A stretch of DNA of 64,000 nt from Pseudomethylobacillus aquaticus (lineage in GTDB: Bacteria > Pseudomonadota > Gammaproteobacteria > Burkholderiales > Methylophilaceae), in the NCBI RefSeq assembly GCF_003730115.1, contig NZ_RJVP01000006.1:89743-153742 (forward strand), in the 5' to 3' direction. Position 1 is the first letter of the stretch; each line of letters begins with the position of its first letter. Position numbers and translations under genes: made by a program. Positions 8,503-17,494 of the stretch are shown here, piece by piece. The notes beneath the pieces were generated by a model. It ran no database searches. It was not told where the DNA came from and worked only from the letters and a program-made list of their open reading frames with translations.

Positions 8503-9347
8503 GTGTAAGCCTGTCCAGTCAGTTTACGGAACACATCCTCGAAGCGGAATTCGCGTGAATGCACACGGACACAGTGCTCTTCCGTGACGATACGGGACAG
8601 CCTGGCTTTATCTTCGGGCACATCCAGATGCAAGGTTTCGCGCATGGATTTACCGTCCCTGTCATATTGCACATCGCAATAGCGCTCGGCATGCCGTGTG
8701 ATGAAGGCAGTGGGCGTGTCGCATTCGAGCAGGCGTCCTTTGGCGATGATGGCCACGCGGTCACAGATCTGCTCCACCTCGTCCATATCATGCGTGGTTA
8801 GGAACACCGTGGTGCCCGACGCTGCCAGCTCGCGCAGCAAGCTGCGCACCAGCTGGATGGAATGCGCGTCCAGATTGGCGGTGGGCTCATCGAAGAACAC
8901 CAGCCTGGGGCTGTGCAGCAGTTCGCGCGCGATCAGCAGCTTTTTTTTCATGCCCTTGGAATAGTTGCGCACTTTGAGATCGCCCGCTTCGCTAAGCTGC
9001 AAACGAGCCAGCCAGTCTTCCACGCTGGCACTGTCCACCCCATACAGGCGCGCATACAGTTGCAGGTTTTCGCGGCCGGTAAAATCATCAAAATGGTTCT
9101 CGGTATCCGGCACATAGCCCATGATGGGTTTGACGGTGTCCAGTTGCCAGGGCAAGGCATGTCCGTTGATGCTGACGCTACCAGCGCTGGGTTTGAGTGC
9201 CCCGGTAAGCGCACGTATGGTGGTGGTCTTGCCTGCCCCGTTCGGGCCAAGAAAACCGAATAACTCGCCCGCCTCGACCGCGAGACTGAGCCCATCGACC
9301 GCATTGAACTGGCCGAAGCGTATGGTGAGCTGTTCCAGACGTATCAT
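8499..9347 (-). CDS. ABC transporter ATP-binding protein (first exporter)
   Basis: This 282-residue NatA-type ATPase has a Walker A motif (FLGPNGAGKTTT), a degenerate signature YSKGM in place of LSGGQ, Walker B (LVFFDEPTANLD), an H-switch (TTHDMDEVE), and a C-terminal extension of about 70 residues. It overlaps the DUF192 gene upstream (ATGA) and the permease downstream. It follows the tad genes with no room for a separate terminator, so co-transcription with the pilus genes is likely. Confidence 0.85.
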   Translation of the reverse strand: MIRLEQLTIRFGQFNAVDGLSLAVEAGELFGFLGPNGAGKTTTIRALTGALKPSAGSVSINGHALPWQLDTVKPIMGYVPDTENHFDDFTGRENLQLYARLYGVDSASVEDWLARLQLSEAGDLKVRNYSKGMKKKLLIARELLHSPRLVFFDEPTANLDAHSIQLVRSLLRELAASGTTVFLTTHDMDEVEQICDRVAIIAKGRLLECDTPTAFITRHAERYCDVQYDRDGKSMRETLHLDVPEDKARLSRIVTEEHCVRVHSREFRFEDVFRKLTGQAYT

Positions 9348-9703
9348 GCCTTGCCTCCTGCCAGCACCAGCTGGTCACCGATCTGCACCTCACTGGCCGC
9401 GTGTGCAGGTAACTCCAGCACATGGGCGGCCTTGCGAACATAGGCACTGATACGCCAGGGCCGCATCGCGCGATCAATCGCAAGCACCTGCAAGCTGGCG
9501 TCCAGAAACACCACGTCGATGGCATAGCCCATGAAATGGGTATGCACCTGCTGGCATGGCGTGATGAGCAGCCCATCGCCTGGCTGCAAGGGTTTGCGCC
9601 CCAACAAGCCGGCGAGGCGCGTGAAGAAATTATCCGCACGTCTCAAACGTGCCACCAGCAGGCGTCCGCTGGCTTGATGCTGTATCTGCTGCAGAAGAGG
9701 CAT
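9344..9703 (-). CDS. DUF192 family protein
   Basis: This 119-residue protein has the DUF192 core: GLLGRKPLQPGDGLLI, then C-x-x-VHTHFMGYAIDVVFLD and a DRAMRPW segment. The family's biochemical role is not established, and no signal peptide is evident here although many members are exported. It starts 3 bases after tadC and overlaps the first ABC ATPase by 4 bases, bridging the tad genes and the ABC exporters. Confidence 0.75.
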   Translation of the reverse strand: MPLLQQIQHQASGRLLVARLRRADNFFTRLAGLLGRKPLQPGDGLLITPCQQVHTHFMGYAIDVVFLDASLQVLAIDRAMRPWRISAYVRKAAHVLELPAHAASEVQIGDQLVLAGGKA

Positions 9704-9706
9704 GGG

Positions 9707-10555
9707 TCAGGAAATAATCTCGTCGATGATCTGGAAAACCCGGATGATGCTGGGGCCAGCGGCAAGGATGAACACCGCAGGCAGGATCATGCTGGCCATA
9801 GGGAGCAGCATGCGGATGGGCAGGCGTTCTGCTTTGCGCTGAGTTTCGGCTTCGTTCTCGCGTAGCAATGCCTGCGCATGGTGACGCATCACCGCCCCCA
9901 AAGAGGCACCGGTCTGGTCGGCCTGTATCATGCCGGAAGCGACATCGCCAACTGCTTCGACGCGGCTGCGCCCCGCCCACAAGCGCAAGGCTTCGTTGCG
10001 GCGGCGACCACGCAGCATGGCCTCGTTCATGATGTTGAGTTCGAAATAAAGTGGATGACGCGGGTCTGATTCCTGCAGCACAAAATTCAGTGCAGACTCG
10101 AAGGCCACGCCGCTTTCCATGATGGCGGCCACCGTCTCCAGCAGATTGGGCAGCTCCTCCTTCACCATGCTGTCGTGATTCTTCTGGTATTTGAGCAACC
10201 AGAACATACACAAAAGCAGCAGCACACCGCCGGAAAGCACTGCATAGGTGGCCATGCTGTCCTGCTTGCCTAGGAGCACACTGGCGGTGGCTCCCAGAAG
10301 GCCACCTAGCAACAGCAAGCTGACACGCCCCTGCGTGGTGGCAATGAATTTACGCAGATGAAAATAAAACCGCGCCGACCCCTCCAGGCCGTAATCACCA
10401 GCGGACAGGTCAGCCTCTTCCTCCTGCTCAGGCACGCTAAAGCCAAACAGGATGCGTTCACGTTGCCGGCTGCGTGCAGCCAGCTGACGATAGGATTGCA
10501 AGCCTATGTAGACCATGGCGAGCAGAACAAGGGTCAGCGCAAGCAGGATCATCAT
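9707..10555 (-). CDS. tadC: Tad inner-membrane platform protein TadC
   Basis: This 282-residue protein is a type II secretion F-domain platform component. It has an N-terminal membrane segment, two central ones, the cytoplasmic LPNLLETVAAIMESGVAFESAL motif region, and a C-terminal membrane segment. It follows tadB by 3 bases. TadB and TadC are thought to form the inner-membrane base that works with the TadA ATPase in Flp pilus assembly. Confidence 0.85.
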   Translation of the reverse strand: MMILLALTLVLLAMVYIGLQSYRQLAARSRQRERILFGFSVPEQEEEADLSAGDYGLEGSARFYFHLRKFIATTQGRVSLLLLGGLLGATASVLLGKQDSMATYAVLSGGVLLLLCMFWLLKYQKNHDSMVKEELPNLLETVAAIMESGVAFESALNFVLQESDPRHPLYFELNIMNEAMLRGRRRNEALRLWAGRSRVEAVGDVASGMIQADQTGASLGAVMRHHAQALLRENEAETQRKAERLPIRMLLPMASMILPAVFILAAGPSIIRVFQIIDEIIS

Positions 10556-10558
10556 GGT

Positions 10559-11503
10559 TTAGCGCAACTTGGCAATACGACGCAGCCAGAAGAAGCCGAC
10601 CACATTCAGCCCGGCAGCAGCAAACAGCAGCTTCTGACCAAAACTGTCGTTGACCATGGCCTCCATCAGATCCGGACGGAAGTGATACCCCAACAACGCC
10701 AGCAATATCGGCAAGGCTGACAGTACCCAGGCGGATAGTTTGGCTTGTGCCGTCAATGCACTGACGCGCAACTCCATGCGCTTGCGGAACTCCAGCGTGT
10801 CCAGGATATGTTGCAGCATGCTGGTCATCTGGCCGCCTGCCTCCCATTTGATGCGCACCCCGCGCGCCAGCAAACGTGTGGCGCGTGTGTCCCAGTATTC
10901 TGCCCACTCCTGCCAGGCCTGATTGGGCGGGCGACCCAGTTGCAAGGCATCCGCCACCGACAACATGGAACCGGCGATCGGGTCGCGGCCGTGTTTGGCC
11001 ACGGATTGCAGCGCTGTCATGGGGGTGCCGCCAGAACGCAATGTGGTGATGAAGCTGGAGATCATGGCGGGCAACTGGTCGTCATGGCGTTTCTGGCGGC
11101 GGGCAGCCAGCTGCATCAGGATCAACCAGCCCAGCAAGGGAGTCAGCACGGCCGCCAGGGCGATCATCCATAGCTGGGCCATGTAGAACCAGGCCACCAC
11201 AGAGGCGAGCAGGGTGAACAGTAACAACAAGCCCACATAACCAGGCAATGACAATGGCAGGTCAGCACGCTTGAGACGGATATCGATCTGTCGCAGCAGA
11301 TAACTGCGATACAGCATCTCGCGTACTTCAGCCAGGTGCAGCAGATCGGCCGCATCTGACCACAGGCTGCCGCTGTCATCCGGCCCCAGTTCCTGCCCGG
11401 CCAGCAATCGGTCACGCAGTGCGTCAGTACGCGCCGTGACCAGATAGTCATAGATCAGATAGCTCGCCAGCAGGCCCAGCACTGCAAAGAAGATCAGCAG
11501 CAT
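10559..11503 (-). CDS. tadB: Tad inner-membrane platform protein TadB
   Basis: This 314-residue type II secretion F-domain protein has an N-terminal membrane helix (about residues 2-20), a central hydrophobic pair near 90-130, the cytoplasmic motif LPAMISSFITTLRSGGTPM, and a C-terminal hydrophobic region. It lies between tadA (2 bases upstream) and tadC (3 bases downstream), the canonical tadABC order. Confidence 0.88.
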   Translation of the reverse strand: MLLIFFAVLGLLASYLIYDYLVTARTDALRDRLLAGQELGPDDSGSLWSDAADLLHLAEVREMLYRSYLLRQIDIRLKRADLPLSLPGYVGLLLLFTLLASVVAWFYMAQLWMIALAAVLTPLLGWLILMQLAARRQKRHDDQLPAMISSFITTLRSGGTPMTALQSVAKHGRDPIAGSMLSVADALQLGRPPNQAWQEWAEYWDTRATRLLARGVRIKWEAGGQMTSMLQHILDTLEFRKRMELRVSALTAQAKLSAWVLSALPILLALLGYHFRPDLMEAMVNDSFGQKLLFAAAGLNVVGFFWLRRIAKLR

Positions 11504-11505
11504 GG

Positions 11506-12903
11506 TCAGGTCTTGAACAGCGTGGAATCCAGCTCGATGCCACGCTCGGCGAGCAGATTGGATGCGTTGGGGATGATGCCGCAGGCGCGCATCATCATGC
11601 GCTCGCCTTCACGGCGCGTGGTGAAGATATCCTGCATCAGGATCACGCCGTTATCGGTACCCACGATCTCGGAGATGTGCGACACCTTGCGCTCACCCGT
11701 AGAGTAGCGGTTCACATGCACGATCAGCTGCACCGCAGAACCGATCTGCTCGCGCAGCACGCGTTGCGGCAGATCCAGCTCGGCCATCAGCATCATGGTC
11801 TCCAGCCGCGACAAGGTGTCACGCGGGCTGTTGGAGTGCAAGGTCGCCAACGAGCCGTCATGGCCGGTATTCATGGCCTGCAGCATGTCCAGGGCCTCGG
11901 CGCCGCGCACTTCACCGACGATGATGCGGTCCGGGCGCATACGCAGGCTGTTGCGCACCAGATCACGGATGGAGACCGCACCACGCCCCTCGGTATTGGA
12001 AGGCCGCGCTTCCAGCTGCACCAGATGCTTGTGGTTAAGCTGCAGTTCGGCCGTATCTTCAATGGTGACCACGCGCTCGCCCTCGCCCACATGCTGCGAC
12101 AGGCAGTTGAGCATGGTAGTCTTGCCCGAGCCGGTACCGCCCGAGATGATGATGTTCAGTTGCCCGTATACGGCGGCTTTGAGGAACTCGGCCGCTTCGG
12201 CGGTCATGGCCCCGCTGCCGACCAGCTCGCGCATGTCCAGGATGTTGCGCATGAAGCGCCGGATCGACATGGTCGGGCCTTTGACGGCCAGGGGCGGGAT
12301 GATCACGTTCACACGGCTGCCATCCGCCAGACGCGCATCGGCCATGGGCGAGGATTCGTCCACACGCCGCCCCACGCGCGACAGGATGCGTTCTATGGTC
12401 AGCATCAAGTGGTCGTTGTCGTGAAAGTGGATCTCGGTGGGTTCCAGCAAACCGTGCCGTTCCACATAGACCTGATGCGGGCCGTTGACCAGGATGTCCG
12501 ATACCGTGGCGTCGGTCATGAGCGGTGACAATGGCCCCAGCCCCAGCACCTCGTACATGAGGTCTTCCACCAGACGGTTACGCTCAGGCCGGGAAAGCGG
12601 CAGCGATTCTTCTTCCAGCGCTTTGAGTACATATTCTTCCACTGCGGCCTGGATCTGCTGCAGGGAAGCCGCCCCCACGGCCTGCGGGTTCAGCAGTTCC
12701 AGCAGGCCACGATGCAGCCGGTGGCGGATCTGCGCGTAAGTGGAGGCGGAAGATTGCTGCGTTTCCTGCTGGTTGGCGGCCAGGCCGGAGCCCACCGCCA
12801 GGGATTGGTTCAGCGCGATGACGCGCTCGGTCAGCAGATTGCGGTGCGCCGTCTCCTGCGAACGCAGGCTGGAGCGGAAATCCGGGTTATCTTCCTGCAT
12901 CAA
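11506..12903 (-). CDS. tadA: Tad pilus assembly ATPase TadA/CpaF
   Basis: This 465-residue secretion ATPase has Walker A (ISGGTGSGKTTMLN), an Asp box (TIEDTAELQL), Walker B (RIIVGEVRGAEALDML) and a His box (NTGHDGSLATLHSNSPRD). The N-terminal 90 residues are a helical region typical of CpaF. It powers Flp pilus assembly at the inner membrane. Its start overlaps the stop of tadZ by 4 bases. Confidence 0.93.
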   Translation of the reverse strand: MMQEDNPDFRSSLRSQETAHRNLLTERVIALNQSLAVGSGLAANQQETQQSSASTYAQIRHRLHRGLLELLNPQAVGAASLQQIQAAVEEYVLKALEEESLPLSRPERNRLVEDLMYEVLGLGPLSPLMTDATVSDILVNGPHQVYVERHGLLEPTEIHFHDNDHLMLTIERILSRVGRRVDESSPMADARLADGSRVNVIIPPLAVKGPTMSIRRFMRNILDMRELVGSGAMTAEAAEFLKAAVYGQLNIIISGGTGSGKTTMLNCLSQHVGEGERVVTIEDTAELQLNHKHLVQLEARPSNTEGRGAVSIRDLVRNSLRMRPDRIIVGEVRGAEALDMLQAMNTGHDGSLATLHSNSPRDTLSRLETMMLMAELDLPQRVLREQIGSAVQLIVHVNRYSTGERKVSHISEIVGTDNGVILMQDIFTTRREGERMMMRACGIIPNASNLLAERGIELDSTLFKT

Positions 12904-14099
12904 AGATCCAGCCAGTTACGGAATTGGCGCAAGGCCTTCTCGACGACGCCCTCTGGTGGCGGGGGCGGCGTAGGCACGCCGGTCACACCATCGACCATGC
13001 GGCTCACGGCAGAGGTGACATTGCTGTCCGGGAACATATTCACCAGCGCCTGGCCGCTATTGGCCGCAATGGTGGAATGCACGTCATACGGCACCACATG
13101 GCTCACCGGCCAGTTCAGTGTCTCGGCCACCAGTTCCGGTGATACATTGCCCCGGAAATTACTGAAGCGATTGAGGATGACCTTGATACGGTCTTTGCCG
13201 TAGCCGGCTTTTTGCAGCATCTCCAGGTTGTAGCGCGCGCTGCGCAAGGAGGGCACCACCGGCTCGGTGACCAGCAGGATCTGGTCAGACAGATCCATCA
13301 TGGAAAGATTGAGCGTGGACAGCAGCGGGAAGGTGTCCACCACGGTCCAGTCATAACTGCCTTTGGACACCAGCAGGATCTTGGAAAGCTGATCCTCGGA
13401 GAAATCCAGCCCCAGCGGATTATCGGTACTGTGTGCCAGCACATGCAGGCCGGAAGCCTCGTGTACTGTCATCAACTCATTCAGCATCTCGTTATCGAGA
13501 CGGCGGTACTCCATCACCGCATCGCGCAACCAGCGTGTAGGTCGCAAGTCCAGCATGGGGGCGATGTTGGGGGCTTGCGTGTTGGCATCGATGAGTGCCA
13601 CGCGGTTGCCGCCGAAACGCTGTTGCAGCATCACCGCGAGGTTGCAGGCCATGGTGGTCTTGCCTACCCCGCCTTTGCTGGAGAAGCAGATCACCACCTT
13701 GCCGTTTCTGGCCGGCTGCACGTCCACCGTATTGCTGTTGATGGCGGCGAACTTGTCCAGGATCTGGTGCACATCCTCGTCCTGGACCGGCTGCACCAGC
13801 ACTTCGCGCGCGCCAGCACGGATGGTGCGGGTGACGAACTCGGTGGTCAGCTTGTCTATGCTGACCACCACCATGCGGTTGGGCACGCCACTCAGCTGCT
13901 GGATGGCCAGGATACCCGCCTCGATATTGCGGGTGAGGTCGATATAGACCACCTGCGCTTCGAACTGATGCGCAAGCTCCAGCCCCTGCCCGACAGACTC
14001 TGCAGTACGCAGACTGACCAGCGTTTTGGTGTAGCGTAGACAGGCCGCCTGCATCTGCTGACGGAAATCACTTTGTGAACTGATGATCAGGATGCGCAT
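12900..14099 (-). CDS. tadZ: Tad localisation ATPase TadZ/CpaE
   Basis: This 399-residue protein has an N-terminal receiver-like domain (about 1-120, with D at VVYIDLTRN) and a C-terminal ParA/MinD-like ATPase domain (about 125-375) with a deviant Walker A, FSSKGGVGKTTMACN. In Tad systems CpaE/TadZ localises the pilus machine in the cell. It lies between the TPR gene and tadA with a 4-base overlap to tadA. Confidence 0.88.
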   Translation of the reverse strand: MRILIISSQSDFRQQMQAACLRYTKTLVSLRTAESVGQGLELAHQFEAQVVYIDLTRNIEAGILAIQQLSGVPNRMVVVSIDKLTTEFVTRTIRAGAREVLVQPVQDEDVHQILDKFAAINSNTVDVQPARNGKVVICFSSKGGVGKTTMACNLAVMLQQRFGGNRVALIDANTQAPNIAPMLDLRPTRWLRDAVMEYRRLDNEMLNELMTVHEASGLHVLAHSTDNPLGLDFSEDQLSKILLVSKGSYDWTVVDTFPLLSTLNLSMMDLSDQILLVTEPVVPSLRSARYNLEMLQKAGYGKDRIKVILNRFSNFRGNVSPELVAETLNWPVSHVVPYDVHSTIAANSGQALVNMFPDSNVTSAVSRMVDGVTGVPTPPPPPEGVVEKALRQFRNWLDL

Positions 14100-14101
14100 G
14101 A

Positions 14102-14746
14102 TCAGATCCTGCCGTACTGCTGTGCATGCAGATCGTACTCCGCATTACCGAGCATTTTTTGCAGCTGATTGAACTCATCTGCCACACCATTGACCTGCTC
14201 CAGCGGGGCCAGCTTCAGCGCCACTTCATAAGCATGTACAGCAGCGTCAAAGCGACCGATTTTGCTGAGGATGCGGGCTTCCTGCAGGCGCCAGCGGAAA
14301 TCATCCGGCTTGAGCTGCACTGACAAACGGCTGGCACGAGCCGCTTCGCTGAGACGGCCGGCATTCAGCAAGGACTCGGCCCGCTGCCCGTGCCAACGAG
14401 CCGCCTGTGGCTCCAGCATGACCAGCTGCGCATAGCTGTTGGCGGCATCGCTGTGGCGACGCATCGCCGTTTGGCAATCGGCCATCAGCCAGTAAGAACG
14501 CATCACACTGGGCGTGGATTTCTTCTGCTGCAATTCCGGCAGACCGGTCTGCAGTTTCCTGATGATGGCGGGGCAATGGGCTTGCGCGCTGGCATATTGT
14601 TTTTTGACGATACGCACTTGTGTAGAGGCATCCTGCAGATTCTTTTCGGCCACACTGGCACCCCAGTTCTGCATGAAGGTAGCCAGGAAGAACACGGGGA
14701 CCGATACCGCGACGATCAACAACACCAGTTTTTTACGGATGGCCAT
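14102..14746 (-). CDS. Membrane-anchored TPR protein of the tad operon
   Basis: This 214-residue protein has an N-terminal membrane anchor (about residues 7-25) and a tetratricopeptide-like region from about residue 80, for example YWLMADCQTAMRRHSDAANSYAQ and later ILSKIGRFDAAVHAYEVALK. Its position suggests a TadD-like role, but TadD is usually a lipoprotein and no lipobox is visible. It overlaps the 3' end of the secretin gene by 14 bases. Confidence 0.6.
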   Translation of the reverse strand: MAIRKKLVLLIVAVSVPVFFLATFMQNWGASVAEKNLQDASTQVRIVKKQYASAQAHCPAIIRKLQTGLPELQQKKSTPSVMRSYWLMADCQTAMRRHSDAANSYAQLVMLEPQAARWHGQRAESLLNAGRLSEAARASRLSVQLKPDDFRWRLQEARILSKIGRFDAAVHAYEVALKLAPLEQVNGVADEFNQLQKMLGNAEYDLHAQQYGRI

Positions 14747-17057
14747 AATACTTGCCTTTCAGCCTTGAATTTGGTGTTGTCTTCATCATCGGTCGGCTGG
14801 AATCCTGTGTGGATGCCGCTGCCAGCAGCATGGCCAGATTGTCAGGGGCGATCTGTTTGAATGGCCTGTCTGGCTCTGGCCGGGGTTCGATGGCATTCAG
14901 CTCGATGGGCCTGGGGTTTGCAGGTACTGGCGTTACCGGCACGGGCCGTGCAGGTGAGCGCGGATACTCAGGCGGAGCTTGTATACGCGGGATCGCCGCT
15001 GGGGCTGGCGCTACTCTGGGCTCTTGCCTGGGCTCATCGCTGTATTCATCACCCGGCTCATCTCTGGGCTCGGTCTCGTCCTCGTTGATGTCGAACGCAT
15101 CACGCCGTATCGGCAGTATCTCCACGGGCTTAAGCTCAGGCGCGATGACCGGCACCGCTTCATCCTGCACCTCGTTGGATTGCACCGTGCGCGCCGTGAC
15201 CATGATGAACAGTTCAGAACGTGACCTGTCATCCACCTGACGCTGAAACAGACGGCCGATGATGGGGATGGTGGACAGGAACGGTACCTTGGACAGGTTA
15301 CGTACATCGCGCTGATCCACCAGCCCGGCAATGGCCCAGGTCTCGCCATCTTTGGATTCGGTCAGCGTGCTGACTGCGCGGCGCGTGAATGCCGGGATGG
15401 GGTTACCCAGACTGTCCCTGAAGGTACCGCCTGCGATGTTGTAATCCGGCGCAGAGATGGATTGATCCAGCACAGTGGAGATGCGCCCGTCTTCCAGCAC
15501 GGTGGGGCGCACAAAATAACGCAGGCCGAATTCGGCATATTCCAGCGTGCGGGTACGGGTACCGATACCACCGATCACACCACCAACGGCCTCGAACTCT
15601 TCGGTATAGAGTGGCACCGTCCCACCCAGCAGGAAGCTGGCCGTTTCGCCACTGACCGCAGACACCAGCGGCTCATACAAGGTCTCTGCCGCGCCCAGGT
15701 CTTCTGCAGCACGCAGGAAGGAGGTGATCGACAAGGAACTGATGGAGCCTGTGGCTGAGCTGGCTGCCAAGGACTGGATCACTTCGTTGTTGGCCGCAGC
15801 TGCACCGGTATTGAGCTGGACGCGTCCGCCATTGAGACTCCAGTCTATGCCCAGGTCACGGGTCTTGCCCCTGTCCACCGTCACGATGCGCATCTGCACT
15901 TCCACGCGCGCCAGTGCGTCCACTTTCAGCAGACTGACCACCTTGCCGTTTGCCGCGGTGACGACATCACCACGGCCGATGTTACGCGCGATGTTGCCGT
16001 TCTCCTGCATCAGCGGCAACGACAGATTGAATGGCTGACGAAAGCCTTGCTGGCCGCCATTGGCACCTTGTCCACCAGCACCACCGCGACCGAAGGTACG
16101 TGGCTCGGAGTTATCACGAACCACCGGGGCAGAGCCCGGCGCATTTCCGCCCTGCGCACGGTTATTCAAGAGATTGGCGGGGCCCAGTGCCTGACGTTGC
16201 ACCTCATCGGTATTACCCGTCAGCACGCCGCCTTTGTCAGTGATGACCGAAACATCGGGGTCAGCACCGCCATTCACAAAGCGGTCCGCCACGGCAATCG
16301 CGCGCGCCAGCGCGCTGGGATTCCTCACCTTGCCTTTCAACAAAAAGGCACTGTTCAGCTTCTCCACTTCGATACGGGTATCGATCTCTTTCAGCAGGCG
16401 CTCCAGGCGCTGGTCCATGCTAAGCAGGCTGTCTTGCACCAGGATCAGATTCACCACTTTTAGCTCAGCCGGTGATGCCACGGTTTCTGTTACCACTGGC
16501 GTAGGCGTAGGCGAAGCTGCCGTACCAGCACCGGCAATCGGTTGGGGCGTATTGCTGGTTTTGCTGGTGGCAATCGTGATCGAACCAACGAACTTGGTGG
16601 CCGCCTCCACGGCGAGATCGACCAACTCCACTGAACGTGCTGTGCCGCCCAGCACGATGGCGTCCCCGTTAGGGTCTGTCGCCACGGTGATGCGCGGGTC
16701 CAGGCGCTGCAGATGCATGCGCAGGGAAACCAGATCCGGGCCCACGGTGAGCATGTAATGACGCACCTTGCCGCTGGTAGTAAACAAAGTGAGCGAGGTT
16801 GTGCCTACCCCCACTCCGTTCAGCATCAGGGTGTTGGGACGTACCACCAGGGAAGTAGCGATACCGGGACTGCCTATCGCGACCGTGGCAATACCCTCTT
16901 CGATCTCCAGCAGCTTGTTGTGACCGCGCGTGATCTCGATACGGCCGCCGTCCGTTCCTGCCGACATGGCGGTGGCAGGAACGCCGATCAACATCAACAC
17001 CAGTACGACCAGTCCAACACGTGATAATCCAAGAATACTCCGCCCAATCCCCGTCAT
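14733..17057 (-). CDS. rcpA: Tad outer-membrane secretin RcpA/CpaC
   Basis: This 774-residue protein has a signal peptide followed by the pilus-specific N-terminal domain (GHNKLLEIEEGIATVAIGSP), a BON-like segment (about 115-165), and a secretin domain (about 375-640) with AVSGETASFLLGGTVPLY and the C-terminal VPFLSTIPIIGRLFQ signature. It forms the outer-membrane pore of the Flp pilus. Two features differ from short family members: a Gly/Asn-rich insert (about 300-345) and a Pro/Glu-rich C-terminal tail of about 130 residues. AGAGG lies 9 bases before the ATG. It is the first gene of the minus-strand operon. Confidence 0.88.
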   Translation of the reverse strand: MTGIGRSILGLSRVGLVVLVLMLIGVPATAMSAGTDGGRIEITRGHNKLLEIEEGIATVAIGSPGIATSLVVRPNTLMLNGVGVGTTSLTLFTTSGKVRHYMLTVGPDLVSLRMHLQRLDPRITVATDPNGDAIVLGGTARSVELVDLAVEAATKFVGSITIATSKTSNTPQPIAGAGTAASPTPTPVVTETVASPAELKVVNLILVQDSLLSMDQRLERLLKEIDTRIEVEKLNSAFLLKGKVRNPSALARAIAVADRFVNGGADPDVSVITDKGGVLTGNTDEVQRQALGPANLLNNRAQGGNAPGSAPVVRDNSEPRTFGRGGAGGQGANGGQQGFRQPFNLSLPLMQENGNIARNIGRGDVVTAANGKVVSLLKVDALARVEVQMRIVTVDRGKTRDLGIDWSLNGGRVQLNTGAAAANNEVIQSLAASSATGSISSLSITSFLRAAEDLGAAETLYEPLVSAVSGETASFLLGGTVPLYTEEFEAVGGVIGGIGTRTRTLEYAEFGLRYFVRPTVLEDGRISTVLDQSISAPDYNIAGGTFRDSLGNPIPAFTRRAVSTLTESKDGETWAIAGLVDQRDVRNLSKVPFLSTIPIIGRLFQRQVDDRSRSELFIMVTARTVQSNEVQDEAVPVIAPELKPVEILPIRRDAFDINEDETEPRDEPGDEYSDEPRQEPRVAPAPAAIPRIQAPPEYPRSPARPVPVTPVPANPRPIELNAIEPRPEPDRPFKQIAPDNLAMLLAAASTQDSSRPMMKTTPNSRLKGKYYGHP

Positions 17058-17200
17058 TTTTATTAACCTCTGAGTTAGGGCCTGACAACTGCAAAAGTCG
17101 TGCTAGGTGGTTACTACCCGAATGGGGGATTTTTTCACTATGTTAATCAGTGAATTAAGCTTGCTGGGAAACTGAGGACCGGGCTAGCCGTCGCATGAAG

Positions 17201-17238
17201 TGGCTGTTAAAAACCAAAATGGTGGTTATAAACAACCA
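17201..17238. promoter_or_regulatory. Paired 16-bp palindromes upstream of rcpA
   Basis: TGGCTGTTAAAAACCA (17201-17216) and TGGTTATAAACAACCA (17223-17238) start 22 bp apart, the same spacing as the pair at 590-627. They lie 144-181 bp upstream of the rcpA start, comparable to the 126-163 bp on the other tad unit. The likely interpretation is a dimer-of-dimers operator for a tad regulator. Confidence 0.5.
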
Positions 17239-17462
17239 TAAGTGAAAACCCGATGGTTTCCTGGCTATCAGAAAGGCAGCTGGAGCCGCCTTGATCTGGG
17301 GAGAACGTTGATAGCATGGGAGACGATCGGGTCTTCTGCCTATGTGGCTAGCAAGCTGCGTACCAAACAGACGGATTCAGCCGTTATCGATTAAAAATCA
17401 AGCCTGTATGGACATGCAGACGAAGTGACGGCCGAATGAGCCCTGGCTGTCAGCAACAAATA

Positions 17463-17478
17463 TGGTTAATTACAACCA
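17463..17478. promoter_or_regulatory. Further copy of the tad-locus palindrome
   Basis: TGGTTAATTACAACCA fits the same GGTT-N6-AACC pattern. It sits 16 bp past the thyA stop and 406 bp upstream of rcpA. A degraded half-match, TGGCTGTCAGCAACAA, lies at 17444-17459, 19 bp before it. Confidence 0.4.
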
Positions 17479-17494
17479 CCACACCCCAAAAGTA

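Larger units (their letters stand above)
17058..17494. other. 437-bp non-coding region between thyA and rcpA
   Basis: No open frame resembling a Flp pilin (GxxxxEY) was found on either strand. The region holds three GG(T/C)T-N6-AACC palindromes (listed separately) and a short inverted repeat TTCACT/AGTGAA (17134-17154). I could not assign a confident -10/-35 for rcpA or a terminator for thyA. Confidence 0.6.
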
